64,000 nucleotides of DNA, taken from the NCBI RefSeq assembly GCF_003143855.1, contig NZ_QFRK01000009.1:255192-319191 (forward strand), read 5' to 3'. Below are positions 16,003-24,043 of the stretch, in pieces (the first letter of the stretch is position 1; each line of letters opens with the position of its first letter). The position numbers were made by a program, and so were the translations under genes. This stretch comes from Streptomyces sp. NWU339. GTDB lineage: Bacteria; Actinomycetota; Actinomycetes; Streptomycetales; Streptomycetaceae. The notes below the pieces were generated by a model that saw only the letters and a program-made list of their open reading frames with translations, was not told the DNA's origin and made no database searches.

Positions 16003-16617
16003 TCAGGACGTGAGGACACCGAGCAGCGCGCGGGCACACAGATCGCGCACCTCCTCGCGGCTCAACTCGGAACCGCGCAGCCACTCCAGGCACACCGCCG
16101 TGGTGAAGGCCAGCCAGCCGCACACGGCCAGGCGCGTGTCCGGCCGCCCTCTCAGCAGCGGACCGAACTCGGGGTCCCCCGCCAGCGCCTGAAGGATCTG
16201 CCGCTCCTGCGCGGCCAGAGCGCGCCGGTAGACCCGGCGTACCGCCTGGTCCCCCGCCGCGTCGGCACGGTGGAAGGCGCGGTAGCCGTGCGCGTGCTCC
16301 TGGACGTACTCCAGGTATGTGTCGAGTCCCGAGGCGAGCTGCCCGCGCACCGGGGCGCCGGGCACCGCCGCCGTCATGCGCAGCATCCGCTCGCTCTCGC
16401 GCTCGACGACCGCCGCGAAGAAGTCCCGCTTGGTGGGGAAGTAGTGGTACAGCAGCCCGCGCGAGACCCCGGCTATCTCGGCCACCTGCTCGATCCATAC
16501 GTCGTCGTACGGACTCTCCGAGAACAGCCGCGCCCCGACCGACAGAAGCTGCTCGCGACGCTCCTCGGTGCTGAGCCGGCGGCGCGTGCGCCCGCCCTCG
16601 CCCTCGTTCGCGGCCAT
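16003..16617 (-). CDS. TetR-family repressor next to CYP102B-type P450
   Basis: A 204-residue TetR regulator. The helix-turn-helix is EQVAEIAGVSRGLLYHYFPTKRDFFAAV (about residues 43-70), followed by a variable ligand domain. It is divergent from the P450 gene with a 183-bp gap, the classic arrangement for a repressor of the P450 and of itself. The ligand is unknown; fatty acids or aromatic compounds are plausible from CYP102-associated repressors. Confidence 0.9.
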   Translation of the reverse strand: MAANEGEGGRTRRRLSTEERREQLLSVGARLFSESPYDDVWIEQVAEIAGVSRGLLYHYFPTKRDFFAAVVERESERMLRMTAAVPGAPVRGQLASGLDTYLEYVQEHAHGYRAFHRADAAGDQAVRRVYRRALAAQERQILQALAGDPEFGPLLRGRPDTRLAVCGWLAFTTAVCLEWLRGSELSREEVRDLCARALLGVLTS

Positions 16618-16630
16618 CCCCGCACCTTAC

Positions 16631-16645
16631 TTGACGCCGGTTCAA
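16631..16645. promoter_or_regulatory. Candidate TetR operator
   Basis: TTGACGCCGGTTCAA is an imperfect inverted repeat (TTGA(A)C half-sites) 14 bp upstream of the TetR start, and a further TTGAAC half-site lies at 16672-16677. The spacing suits a repressor controlling both divergent genes. Only sequence symmetry supports it. Confidence 0.3.
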
Positions 16646-16800
16646 CCGCCGGACCAGACTGGGACGTCCTATTGAACCCGCGTACAACACGTCTCGCGCT
16701 TCCCGCACCTCCCGGCGCGCCGCACCGCGCCGTCCCTCGGACGACGCGACGCACCACGCCACGCCGCGTCGCAGGCGTTCGCCGGATCGAAGGAGACCGC

Positions 16801-18336
16801 ATGGCGGAAACGACGACACCGACCGGACTGCCGAAGGGGTTTCGCAGCGCCGAGCGGGGCTGGCCCGAACTGCACCGCATCCCCCGTCCTCCCCACCGGG
16901 TCCCCCTCCTCGGGGACGTCCTCGGCTCGAACCGGCGCACTCCTCTGCAGGACTCGATGCGCCACGCCCGCCGACTGGGACCGGTCTTCCGGCGGAACGC
17001 CTTCGGCAAGGAGTTCGTGTTCGTGTGGGGCGCGGACCTGGTGGCCGATCTGGCCGACGAGGCGCGCTTCGCCAAGCACGTGGGACTGGGCGTGGCCAAT
17101 CTGCGGCCGGTCGCGGGCGACGGCCTGTTCACCGCGTACAACCACGAACCCAACTGGCAACTCGCCCATGACGTACTCGCCCCCGGGTTCAACCGCGAGG
17201 CCATGGCGCGCTATCACACGATGATGCTGGCCGTGGCGGAGCGGCTGACCGACCACTGGGACCGCGCGGCCGGTGCGGGCCGGACCGTGGACGTGCCCGG
17301 CGACATGACCAGGCTGACGCTGGAGACGATCGCGCGCACCGGGTTCGGGCACGACTTCGGCTCGTTCGAACGGTCCCGTCCACACCCCTTCGTCACCGCG
17401 ATGGTCGGCACGCTCGCCTACGCGCAGCGGCAGAACTCCGTGCCCACGCCGCTGGCCCCGCTACTGCTGCGGAGCGCGAGCCGGCGCAACGCCGCCGACA
17501 TCGTCCACCTCAACCGCATCGTCGACGACGTGGTACGGGCCAGGCGCGCCGCCGGCGGCGGGGAGGGCGATCTGCTCGACCGGATGCTGGACACCGCGCA
17601 CCCTGAGTCCGGCGAGCGGCTGTCGCCCGAGAACGTCCGCCGTCAGGTCATCACCTTCCTGATCGCCGGTCACGAGACCACCTCGGGCGCGCTCTCCTTC
17701 GCCCTGCACCATCTCTCCCGGCACCCCGACGTCGCGGCCCGTGCCCGCGCCGAGGTGGACCGTGTCTGGGGCTCCGCGGCCGCGCCGGGCTACGAGCAGG
17801 TGGCCAGGCTGCGGTACGTCCGCCGGGTGCTCGACGAGTCGCTGCGGCTGTGGCCCACCGCGCCCGCCTTCGCCCGGGAGGCCCGCGCGGACACGGTGCT
17901 GGCCGGGGAGCACCCGATGCGGCAAGGAGCCTGGACGCTGGTGCTGACCCCGATGCTGCACCGGGACCCCGGGGTGTGGGGACCCGACGCCGAGCGGTTC
18001 GACCCGGACCGGTTCGACGCACCGGCCGTACGGTCCCGGCCCCCGCACACCTTCAAGCCGTTCGGCACGGGGGCGCGGGCCTGCATCGGGCGGCAGTTCG
18101 CGCTGCACGAGGCGACGCTGGTGCTCGGACTGCTGCTGCGCCGCTACGAACTGCGGCCCGATCCGGACTACCGGCTGCGCGTGACCGAGCGGCTCACGCT
18201 GATGCCGGAGGGACTGCGGCTGCGCCCGGAGCGGCGGACGGCGCCGCCGTCCGGGGCGTCGAACGCGGCAGGGACGCCCGGCTCCGCCGGCGCGCCGTCA
18301 GCGCACCGCCGTCCAGTGCGCGGGACGGGTGAGTGA
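16801..18336 (+). CDS. CYP102B-type cytochrome P450, heme domain only
   Basis: A 511-residue P450 closely resembling the heme domain of self-sufficient CYP102 enzymes (P450 BM3) and, from memory, S. coelicolor CYP102B1. Seen: I-helix AGHETTSG, EXXR as ESLR, the WGPDAERFDPDRF element and the heme loop FKPFGTGARACIGRQFALHE. Typical BM3-like features are GFGHDFGSF and AYNHEPNWQLAHDVLAPGF. There is no fused reductase, so it needs separate redox partners. Fatty-acid hydroxylation is the family expectation. The 3' end overlaps the convergent pentapeptide-repeat gene by 39 bp, and its Ala/Pro tail may be dispensable. Confidence 0.92.
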   Translation: MAETTTPTGLPKGFRSAERGWPELHRIPRPPHRVPLLGDVLGSNRRTPLQDSMRHARRLGPVFRRNAFGKEFVFVWGADLVADLADEARFAKHVGLGVANLRPVAGDGLFTAYNHEPNWQLAHDVLAPGFNREAMARYHTMMLAVAERLTDHWDRAAGAGRTVDVPGDMTRLTLETIARTGFGHDFGSFERSRPHPFVTAMVGTLAYAQRQNSVPTPLAPLLLRSASRRNAADIVHLNRIVDDVVRARRAAGGGEGDLLDRMLDTAHPESGERLSPENVRRQVITFLIAGHETTSGALSFALHHLSRHPDVAARARAEVDRVWGSAAAPGYEQVARLRYVRRVLDESLRLWPTAPAFAREARADTVLAGEHPMRQGAWTLVLTPMLHRDPGVWGPDAERFDPDRFDAPAVRSRPPHTFKPFGTGARACIGRQFALHEATLVLGLLLRRYELRPDPDYRLRVTERLTLMPEGLRLRPERRTAPPSGASNAAGTPGSAGAPSAHRRPVRGTGE

Positions 18337-19140
18337 CCCGGGCAGTCTGGTGCCGGCGCTCCCCCGGGCCGCGTTCAGCTGGGGCTGGGTGAGGAAGAAC
18401 GCCCCGGTCAGATCGGCGTCCGTGAGGTCGGTGTCGCGCAGGTCGGCGCCGATCAGGTCCGCGTCCCGCAGATCGGCGCCGGTGAGGTCGGCGGCGATGA
18501 GGTAGGCGCCCCGCAGACTGATCCCGCGCAGATCGGCCCCCTTGAGACGGGCACCCATCAGATCCGCGCCCCGGCGGTCCTTCCTGCGCCCGCGCGCCCC
18601 GGCCCGCGCCAGTTCGCTCGCCCTCAGCAGCAGCACGTTGACGTCCTGCCGGTGGGCGCCCACGTCCAGCGCGCCCAGTTCGTCAGGGGCCCCGCGGGTG
18701 AGCCGCTCGGTCTTCTCCAGCGCCCGGCGCAGCTCGGCGTGGACCGGACGCGCCGCGGGCAGGGTGAGCGCCTCGGTCAGGTACCAGAGCAGCTCGTGCA
18801 GCTGCCGGACGACCGGGAACACGTCGAACATGCGGCGGGCCCGCTCCGGCGGCCCGGTGCGCCAGTCCTGTCCACCGAAGGTGACCTGCGAGACCTTCTG
18901 ACCGGCGCCGAAGCAGTCGTAGACCGTGCAGCCGCTGAATCCCTCCTGCCGCAGCCGCGCGTGGATGCCGCAGCGGTGGTCCGCCCGCAGGTTCCGGCAG
19001 GGCTCGCCGGCCTGCTTGTCCACCGCGAAGTCGGCGGACGCGGTGAACGGCAGGGCGACACAGCACAGCCCGAAACACTCCCCGCAGTCGCCGCGCAGTC
19101 CCGGCGGGCCGGTCTTCTCCTCTGGCATGCCGTTCAGCAT
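18298..19140 (-). CDS. Cys-cluster plus pentapeptide-repeat protein
   Basis: A 280-residue protein. The N-terminal third has a Cys cluster (CGECFGLCC, then C at CRNL, CGIH, CTVYDC) resembling YkgJ-type metal- or Fe-S-binding modules. The C-terminal third is a pentapeptide-repeat beta-helix of about 13 A(D/N)LXX units (GADLMGARLKGADLRGISLR onward). The middle is helical. Its start is uncertain: ATG 19140 or 19128, neither with a clear ribosome site. Pentapeptide proteins can mimic DNA (MfpA, Qnr) but this one is not an obvious gyrase protector. Confidence 0.85.
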   Translation of the reverse strand: MLNGMPEEKTGPPGLRGDCGECFGLCCVALPFTASADFAVDKQAGEPCRNLRADHRCGIHARLRQEGFSGCTVYDCFGAGQKVSQVTFGGQDWRTGPPERARRMFDVFPVVRQLHELLWYLTEALTLPAARPVHAELRRALEKTERLTRGAPDELGALDVGAHRQDVNVLLLRASELARAGARGRRKDRRGADLMGARLKGADLRGISLRGAYLIAADLTGADLRDADLIGADLRDTDLTDADLTGAFFLTQPQLNAARGSAGTRLPGSLTRPAHWTAVR

Positions 19141-19171
19141 ACGGAACGAGAGACCGGCGCCGGTGCGGCGG

Positions 19172-20131
19172 TCACCCTCCGAGACCGGGCACCTCCAGTC
19201 GGTCGAGCCGCTCCGGGTCGGCCAGGATGTACATGCCGGTGATACGGCCGTCGGTGATGGTGACGGCCATGACCGACCGGGGTATGCCGTCGACGACGCT
19301 GATCAGGCCCAGTGAGTCGTTGACCATGACCTGACGCGCCGCCGCGGTGTGCCGGGCGAACATCAGCGCCGACTCGGCCACCGTCCGCGCGCCTCGGAGG
19401 GCCTTCGACCCCGCGGCGCCACGGACCAGGGTGCCCGCGTCCGCCCTGAGGGTCACCTCCGGGTGCAGGACGGCGACGAGCGCCTCGAAGTCACCGCCGC
19501 GTGCCGCCGCCATGAAGGCGTCGAGGACCTGCTTCTGCCGACCGAGGTCGGGCTCGGACGACGGGGCGGCGTCCCGCACCCGGCGGCGGGCGCGGCTGGC
19601 GAGCTGCCGGGTGGCGGCCGGACTGCGCTCCACCACCGGGGCGATGTCGTCGAAGGGCACGGCGAACATGTCGTGCAGCACGAACGCGAGGCGTTCGTCG
19701 GGTTCCAGGTACTCGAGCACCACCAGCAGGGCCACACCGACGGAGTCGGCCCGCAGCGCCTCCTGTTCCGGGTCGGTCGGTGCGACGGGCCTGACCACCG
19801 GGTCCGGGACGAAGGTCTCGTCGATGGGCTGCTCGCGGCGGGCGGTGCGCGACCGCAGCAGGTCCAGGCAGATCCGGCCGGTCACGGTGGTCAGCCAGCC
19901 GCCGAGGTTGCCGATGGCGGCGGCGTCCTCCGTCCGGCTCAGCCTCAGCCAGGTCTCCTGGACCGCGTCGTCCGCCTCGGTCTGCGAGCCGAGCATCCGG
20001 TAGGCGACCGCCTTGAGGTGTCCGCGGTGCACCTCGAAGCGCCCGGCCAGCGCGTCCGGGGCGAACCCGCCCTTCTCGGCGTCCTTCGCGTCCTTCTCGT
20101 CCTTTTCTCCCCCTGCGTTTCCGTCGTCCAT
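19172..20131 (-). CDS. ECF41-group sigma factor (SigJ-like) with SnoaL-type C-terminal domain
   Basis: A 319-residue ECF sigma factor. Region 2 is HLKAVAYRMLGSQTEADDAVQETWLRL and region 4 is LEPDERLAFVLHDMFAVPFDDIAPVVERSPAATRQLASRARRRV. A SnoaL-like domain follows, with ECF41 hallmarks: a WLPEP-like FVPDP in the linker and an NPDKL-like ADPERL near the end. In this group the C-terminal domain replaces an anti-sigma factor. It starts 11 bp after the PIG-L stop, so the two form an operon, and the deacetylase may be connected to its signal. Confidence 0.9.
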   Translation of the reverse strand: MDDGNAGGEKDEKDAKDAEKGGFAPDALAGRFEVHRGHLKAVAYRMLGSQTEADDAVQETWLRLSRTEDAAAIGNLGGWLTTVTGRICLDLLRSRTARREQPIDETFVPDPVVRPVAPTDPEQEALRADSVGVALLVVLEYLEPDERLAFVLHDMFAVPFDDIAPVVERSPAATRQLASRARRRVRDAAPSSEPDLGRQKQVLDAFMAAARGGDFEALVAVLHPEVTLRADAGTLVRGAAGSKALRGARTVAESALMFARHTAAARQVMVNDSLGLISVVDGIPRSVMAVTITDGRITGMYILADPERLDRLEVPGLGG

Positions 20132-20142
20132 GGCGCCGCCCG

Positions 20143-20886
20143 TCACCGGGGGAACAGTTCGAAGGTGACCGCCGGCCGGCCCCCGAACCGCTTGCCCGAC
20201 TCCCGGGCGTCCCCCGTCAGGAAGCCGCGTACATACGCCTCGGGATCCTCGTCGGTCAACGCCTCGAGGTAGGTGCGGTGTTCGAGCAGGGAGCGCACCG
20301 CCCGCTCCCGGCCGGCGGCCGCGTCCACGGCGTGGGTGGGCATGCTGGAGCCTGCCACGGCGACCCAGCGGACCCCGTTCCAGGGTTCGAGGCCCTGCTC
20401 GGTCAGTTCCGGGAAGATCCACCGGTTGCCGGCGTCTCCGGCCGCGTCGAGCACCGCGCGGCCGACCGCCACGTGGTCCGGGGTGTTCCAGAACGTCTCG
20501 CCCCAGGTCTCCCGGTGGTTCAGGGTGATCACCAGTTCGGGGCGGTGGCGGCGAATGGCGGCGGCGATGTCCCGGCGCAGGGCGGTGCCGTACTCGATGA
20601 CGCCGTCCCGGTGGTCCAGGAACTCCACGGTCGACACGCCGACCACGGCCGCGCCCGCCCTCTGCTCCCGCTCGCGGATCGGGCCGGCCTCGGCGGGCTC
20701 CAGGGTCTCGATGCCCGCCTCGCCGCGGGTCGCCAGCACATAGGCGACCTCACGGCCGGCGTCGGTCCAGGTCGCGATCGCGGCGGCGCAGCCGTACTCG
20801 AGATCGTCGGGGTGGGCGACCACCGCCAGCGCGCGCTGCCAGTCGTCGGGCATGGGCTCGAGTTGAGCGAACGTCACCTCGGTCAT
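20143..20886 (-). CDS. PIG-L/LmbE-family deacetylase
   Basis: A 247-residue zinc-dependent amidohydrolase-like protein. AVVAHPDDLEYGC has the AHPDD zinc and catalytic motif, and NTPDHVAVG supplies the later His. RGEAG and HRDGVIEYG match the fold. The family includes MshB (mycothiol synthesis), teicoplanin deacetylases and BshB; this member is not clearly MshB. It is first in an operon with an ECF41 sigma factor. Confidence 0.9.
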   Translation of the reverse strand: MTEVTFAQLEPMPDDWQRALAVVAHPDDLEYGCAAAIATWTDAGREVAYVLATRGEAGIETLEPAEAGPIREREQRAGAAVVGVSTVEFLDHRDGVIEYGTALRRDIAAAIRRHRPELVITLNHRETWGETFWNTPDHVAVGRAVLDAAGDAGNRWIFPELTEQGLEPWNGVRWVAVAGSSMPTHAVDAAAGRERAVRSLLEHRTYLEALTDEDPEAYVRGFLTGDARESGKRFGGRPAVTFELFPR

Positions 20887-20964
20887 GTCCGCAGACTAAC
20901 CCGTACCACCGACATCGCCCCCGGGGCCCACGCGGGAGCACCGGGGGCGCGTCTCACCCCGCGC

Positions 20965-22266
20965 TCACACCTCGCCCCGGGCCAGTGCCAGGAGCCGGTC
21001 CAGCACGCGGGGGCCGCCCGCGCGTACGCCGTCGTGCTCGAACTCGTCGGTGACCCAGGTGCGCAGGCCGCGGATCGCCCGCGCGGTGCGCAGGGAGTGG
21101 TTCGTGTCGACGTACATGTCGTCGTGGTAGACGGCCGCCGCGACCGGGACCTCGTTGGCGGCGAGGCGGGCCGGGTCGTACAGCGGCGTCCAGCCGGTGC
21201 GGGCGGCGAGCAGTTCGGCGGTCTCGCGCAGCGGGCGCAGCGCGGGGTCGCAGTCGAACATCCAGGGGTGGACGGTCTCGCCGGTGAACAGCAGCGGTCC
21301 GTCGCCCGCGAGCGCCTTCGCCGCGTCGAACTGCGGGAACTCGGCCCGCACCCGATCGGCCGACCAGGCGGTGGCCCGGCCGTCCTGACCGTAGATCGAC
21401 TCGTGGACGAGCGCGTACAGCGGGTGCCCCGCGTACGACAGCAGTCCCTGCACCTGCTCCTGGAACGCGTCGGAGAGCGCGGGGCCCGCCGGGGTGCGGA
21501 CGAAGGCGTCCTCCAGGAGGTAGTGCAGTCGGTGGCTGCCGTCGCCGCTGCCGAGGAGGATGCCGAGGGACTGGAACGCCTCGACGGTGAGCCGGTAGCC
21601 GTTCGGGAGGACGACCTCGTGGGTGAGGAGGTGGTCGGCGATCCGGCGGGCGCGCTCGACGTCCTGCGGGTAGCGGGCGTAATGGGCGGCGACCTTGCGC
21701 TCGATGCGCGGGTAGGCGGCCCGGTAGACGTCCTCGGGACGGGCGTCCAGAGAGGGCAGGCCGCCGGTGATCACGGCGGTGGCGAGGCCCTCGGGAGCGG
21801 TGGACAGGTAGGCGACCGTGCAGAAGCCGCCGAAGCTCTGGCCGAGGACGGTCCAGGGGGCGCCGCCGGTGACCTGGGGGCGGATCGCCTCGCAGTCGCG
21901 GACGATCGAGTCGGCGCGGAAACGGGCCAGGTAGTCGGCCTGCTCGGCGGGTCCGCCGCGCAGCGGGAGCGTCTGCCGGTTGGCGGGGGTGGAGCGGCCG
22001 GTGCCGCGCTGGTCGAGCAGCAGGACGCGGTAGTCCTTCAGGGCCCGGCCGAGCCATGCCTGCTGCCCGATGAAACGGTTCGCCCCGAAGCCGGGGCCGC
22101 CCTGGAGGTAGATCAGCCACGGCAGGTCCTGGCCCGCCTTGTCCGCGGCGACGGCCTCACGCGCGTACAGCTCGATCGTCTCCCCGGAGGGGGCGTCGTG
22201 ATCGAGGGGCACGGTGAAGCGGCGGTCGGTGAGGACGACGCCGGGCTGGCGGTAGCTGACGGTCAA
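20965..22266 (-). CDS. Alpha/beta hydrolase, S33 aminopeptidase (proline iminopeptidase) family
   Basis: About 433 residues. The nucleophile elbow is VLGQSFGGFC (G-x-S-x-G) and the oxyanion-side motif is LQGGPGFGANRF. LLLDQRGTGRS is characteristic of prolyl iminopeptidases. The TTG complementary to 22264-22266 is the best start: GGGAG precedes it by 5 nt and it gives MTVSYRQPGVVLTDRRF. An ORF upstream to 22374 lacks a ribosome site. The enzyme probably removes N-terminal proline or hydrolyses small peptides or amides, with no signal peptide. Confidence 0.88.
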   Translation of the reverse strand: MTVSYRQPGVVLTDRRFTVPLDHDAPSGETIELYAREAVAADKAGQDLPWLIYLQGGPGFGANRFIGQQAWLGRALKDYRVLLLDQRGTGRSTPANRQTLPLRGGPAEQADYLARFRADSIVRDCEAIRPQVTGGAPWTVLGQSFGGFCTVAYLSTAPEGLATAVITGGLPSLDARPEDVYRAAYPRIERKVAAHYARYPQDVERARRIADHLLTHEVVLPNGYRLTVEAFQSLGILLGSGDGSHRLHYLLEDAFVRTPAGPALSDAFQEQVQGLLSYAGHPLYALVHESIYGQDGRATAWSADRVRAEFPQFDAAKALAGDGPLLFTGETVHPWMFDCDPALRPLRETAELLAARTGWTPLYDPARLAANEVPVAAAVYHDDMYVDTNHSLRTARAIRGLRTWVTDEFEHDGVRAGGPRVLDRLLALARGEV

Positions 22267-22377
22267 CGGGACTCCCGGGACGAACGAATGGTCGGTTCGC
22301 GACCCAGTCCAACATATGTCCGCCCGGCCTTCGAGCCCGGGATCAGGCAGTTCTTTCCGCGCCTTTCCGTGCATCGG

Positions 22378-23403
22378 TCAACGCGCCGACAGGCTGGAAC
22401 GCCGGACCACGAGTTCCGGGCGCAGGACGACCCTCCGGTGCTCGTGGGGCGCGGCTGCGGTCCCGGCCTCCGTCTCCTCCAGCAGCAGCTCCGCCGCCAG
22501 GGCGCCCATGGTGACGGCGGGCTGCCGTACCGAGGTGAGGGGGACGGCCGCGGCGGCGGCGAACTCGATGTCGTCGTAGCCCACGATCGCCAGGTCGTCC
22601 GGGACGCCGACGCCGGCCGCGTACATGGCCTGGAGCACGCCGAGGGCGAGCAGGTCGTTGGCGCAGAACACGGCGGTGGGGCGGTCGGCGAGGCCGAGCA
22701 GCCTGGCGCCCGCGTCCCGTCCGGCGGCGACGTCGAGGCGGTCGGTGGGCAGCTCGCGCAGTCGCTCCGGGCCTAGTCCGGCCTCGGCGAGGGCGTTCAG
22801 GGCACCGGTGCGCCGGTCCCGGACCTGGTTCAGGCCGGGCGGCCCGCTGACGTAGGCGAGGGACCGGTGTCCCGCGTCGACGAGGTGGCGCACGGCCAGC
22901 GCGCCGCCCGCCACGTCGTCCACGGAGACGGAGCACTCGGTGGTGCCCTCGGCGACCCGGTCGACCAGCACGAAGGGGATGCCGTGCCGGCGGAAGGCCT
23001 CGATGGTGCGGCCGGTGGCGTCGGCCGGGGTGAGCAGCACGCCCCGCACCCGCTGCTCGGCGAACAGGGAGAGGTACTCGGCCTCCTCGCTCGCGTTCTG
23101 GTCGCTGTTGCAGACCATCACGCCGAGTCCGGCCGCACGCGCGGCGCGCTCGGCGCCGCGTGCCACGTCGACGAAGAAGGGGTTGCCCATGTCGAGGACG
23201 AGCAGGCCCATGATCCGGCTGCGGCCCGCACGCAGTTGCCGCGCCGACTCGCTGCGGACGTAGCCCAGCCGGTCTATGGCGGACAGCACCCGTGCCCGGG
23301 TCTCGACGGCGACCGTGTCCGGGCGGTTGATCACGTTGGAGACCGTGCCGACGGAGACTCCGGCGACGCGGGCGACGTCCTTGATACCCACCGACTGGGC
23401 CAT
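22378..23403 (-). CDS. rhaR: LacI-family regulator of the rhamnose genes
   Basis: A 341-residue LacI/GalR repressor: N-terminal helix-turn-helix IKDVARVAGVSVGTVSNVINRPDTV, then a periplasmic-binding-like sugar domain (GLLVLDMGNPFFVDVARGAERAAR; VLVDRVAEGTTECSVSVDD; VFCANDLLALGVLQAM). Position next to rhaM and the transporter genes makes L-rhamnose or rhamnulose the expected inducer. Two LacI-type palindromes (28792-28803 and 28958-28969) in the divergent rha promoter are its likely operators. GGAGG precedes ATG 23403 by 10 nt. Confidence 0.88.
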   Translation of the reverse strand: MAQSVGIKDVARVAGVSVGTVSNVINRPDTVAVETRARVLSAIDRLGYVRSESARQLRAGRSRIMGLLVLDMGNPFFVDVARGAERAARAAGLGVMVCNSDQNASEEAEYLSLFAEQRVRGVLLTPADATGRTIEAFRRHGIPFVLVDRVAEGTTECSVSVDDVAGGALAVRHLVDAGHRSLAYVSGPPGLNQVRDRRTGALNALAEAGLGPERLRELPTDRLDVAAGRDAGARLLGLADRPTAVFCANDLLALGVLQAMYAAGVGVPDDLAIVGYDDIEFAAAAAVPLTSVRQPAVTMGALAAELLLEETEAGTAAAPHEHRRVVLRPELVVRRSSLSAR

Positions 23404-23428
23404 CGGGCAGAAACCTCCGAGGAAACGT

Positions 23429-23494
23429 GGGCGGCGGGTGGGTATTCACAGGGCGGCGGGTGGGTCTTCACAGGGCGGCGGGTGGGACTTCACA
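23429..23494. repeat. Three 22-bp tandem repeats upstream of the LacI gene
   Basis: Units at 23429-23450, 23451-23472 and 23473-23494 share GGGCGGCGGGTGGG, then two variable bases, then TTCACA. They differ only at the fifteenth and sixteenth positions (TA, TC, AC). They lie between the LacI ribosome site and the terminator at 23498. They could be repeated regulator sites or slippage products. Confidence 0.9.
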
Positions 23495-23674
23495 TTACCG
23501 CCCGACCCCGCCCCGGCGGCGGCCGCCGTCGGGGCGGGGTCGGGCGGGCAGCCGGAAGCCGGCGACGTGCGGCGGCCCCCGGTCGATGTGTCCGAAGGCC
23601 GCGAAGGCGCCGGCCGGAAAGGGGCCGGTCACGGCGCTGAGGGCGGCTCCGGTCAGCAGGGTGCGGCGTCTCAT
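23495..23674 (-). pseudogene. Truncated exported protein (twin-Arg-like signal peptide only)
   Basis: A 59-residue ORF beginning MRRRTLLTGAALSAVTGPFP, a Tat-like signal (RRRTLLTG, hydrophobic core, AxA cleavage near AGAFAA). It lies 17 bp beyond rhaM in the same direction. After about 25 further residues the reading frame runs into the terminator hairpin, so its last 17 residues are encoded by the stem-loop. A real exported enzyme would be far longer. I read it as the remains of a secreted glycosidase-type gene of the rhamnose operon after an internal deletion; the enzyme type is inference. Confidence 0.5.
23498..23547. terminator. Very strong terminator at end of the rha transporter operon
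   Basis: CCGCCCGACCCCGCCCCG (23498-23515) pairs perfectly over 18 bp with 23530-23547. The 14-nt loop is itself self-complementary (GCGGC..GCCGC). It ends the leftward operon rhaT-P-Q-S-M and insulates the LacI gene beyond it. Confidence 0.85.
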
Positions 23675-23691
23675 CGCGGAGGACTCCGTTC

Positions 23692-24012
23692 TCAGGCGAG
23701 GTGGAAGACTTCGGTGAGCGGTCGCATCGCCTCGTCGGGGCGGGCACCGTCGAGGGATTCGAAGAAGGGGGCCATCTCGGTCTGCCAGCGGGCGTTGACG
23801 TCGGTGGCCTCCATGCCGGCCTTGGCGGTCTCGAAGTCCTCCGTCTCGAGGTAGCCGACGAGGAGGCCGTCGTCGCGCAGGAAGAGCGAGTAGTTGTGCC
23901 AGCCGGTGGCCGAGAGCGCCTCGCGCATCTCGGGCCACACGGCGGCATGGCGTTCGCGGTACTCGGCGAGCTTGCCTTGGCGGACCTTGAGCAGGAAACA
24001 GACGCGCTGCAT
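23692..24012 (-). CDS. rhaM: L-rhamnose mutarotase
   Basis: A 106-residue protein (MQRVCFLLKVRQGKLAEYRERHAAVWPEM, then GWHNYSLFLRDDGLLVGYLETEDFE and the terminal MRPLTEVFHLA), the standard RhaM size and motifs. It interconverts alpha and beta anomers of L-rhamnose, feeding the isomerase. It comes 31 bp after the substrate-binding-protein gene. Confidence 0.95.
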   Translation of the reverse strand: MQRVCFLLKVRQGKLAEYRERHAAVWPEMREALSATGWHNYSLFLRDDGLLVGYLETEDFETAKAGMEATDVNARWQTEMAPFFESLDGARPDEAMRPLTEVFHLA

Positions 24013-24043
24013 GAAGTACCGCTCCTTCCCTACGTGTTGCTGA

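Noticed and set aside
15973..16800. N-terminal extension of the CYP102B-type P450 over the TetR gene
   Set aside because: The frame stays open upstream, but it opposes a real TetR gene. The P450 homology starts at ATG 16801, 7 bp after a GAAGGAG site.
20278..22776. An 832-codon rightward ORF
   Set aside because: It is antisense to the PIG-L, S33 hydrolase and LacI genes, has no family features and no ribosome site.
23429..23494. Tandem repeats as a CRISPR array
   Set aside because: The units are contiguous with no spacers, and no cas genes are in the window.
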